Assembly: GCA_020059425.1 (NCBI GenBank) | Contig: JAGVCD010000277.1 | Location: 1 to 7,249 of the forward strand | DNA from: Chamaesiphon sp. | GTDB taxonomy: Bacteria > Cyanobacteriota > Cyanobacteriia > Cyanobacteriales > Chamaesiphonaceae | DNA length: 7,249 nucleotides | Direction of reading: 5' to 3' | Part shown: piece after piece, positions 7,174-7,249 of the stretch | Layout: every line of letters begins with the position of its first letter | Position numbering within the stretch: position 1 is the first letter of the stretch | Position numbers and translations under genes: made by a program | The notes under the pieces: model-generated | Database searches by the model: none | Seen by the model: only the letters and a program-made list of their open reading frames with translations | Told to the model about the DNA's origin: nothing

Positions 7174-7249
7174 CTAGATTAAATCGCTGGCATCCACACC
7201 TAATTCTGCTAATTGGCTAATAGCTGAGCCTTTCGATCGGCGGCATCGG
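7174..7249 (-). pseudogene. C-terminal tail of a minus-strand gene, possibly frameshifted
   Basis: Only the last bases of a gene entering from the right are visible. One frame reads DAADRKAQLLAN and stops at 7211-7209. Another is open to a stop at 7176-7174 and ends QLAELGVDASDLI. Placed end to end the two resemble the helical tail of cyanobacterial Uma2-type (DUF820) nuclease-fold proteins, which often end in a repeat-like ...LA..L.ELGI(D/N)P.. segment. This suggests a small deletion near 7210-7217. Equally, one of the two frames may be the real, intact end. Too little is visible to name the gene. Confidence 0.35.

Overview
The window looks like chromosomal DNA of a cyanobacterium. The evidence is two genes for the photosystem I subunit PsaK, an atpB-atpE pair lying apart from the other ATP synthase genes (the cyanobacterial and chloroplast arrangement), and 16 copies of CGATCG, the core of the cyanobacterial HIP1 palindrome GCGATCGC. 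The species cannot be named from this sequence.

Layout, left to right. Positions 1-848 (minus) hold the N-terminal part of prolyl-tRNA synthetase, cut by the left edge. Positions 1026-1367 (plus) encode a small exported protein I do not recognise. A near-perfect palindromic terminator at 1385-1421 separates it from a convergent minus-strand block. Read in transcription order (right to left), that block is a stand-alone receiver protein (4575-4006), a receiver-GGDEF-EAL protein (3901-2093), an 88-aa PsaK with a TTG start (2001-1735) and a 79-aa, more divergent PsaK (1681-1442). Positions 4576-5174 form a roughly 600-bp spacer with no secure gene. Positions 5175-6623 (plus) are atpB and 6700-7095 are atpE, with an 11-bp perfect hairpin between them and a strong intrinsic terminator at 7119-7153. 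At the right edge the C-terminal tail of a minus-strand gene enters, possibly frameshifted.

The core genes are ordinary housekeeping and photosynthesis genes: tRNA charging, the PSI peripheral antenna subunit PsaK, and the F1 beta and epsilon subunits. The part most worth a second look is the signalling pair beside psaK. The two receiver domains are clear duplicates (84 of 130 positions identical by hand alignment). The GGDEF and EAL domains of the larger protein have each lost several residues needed for making or cleaving cyclic di-GMP, which suggests a sensor or scaffold rather than an enzyme. Whether the pair has anything to do with photosystem I is an inference from position only. I found no mobile element, CRISPR array, tRNA or rRNA.
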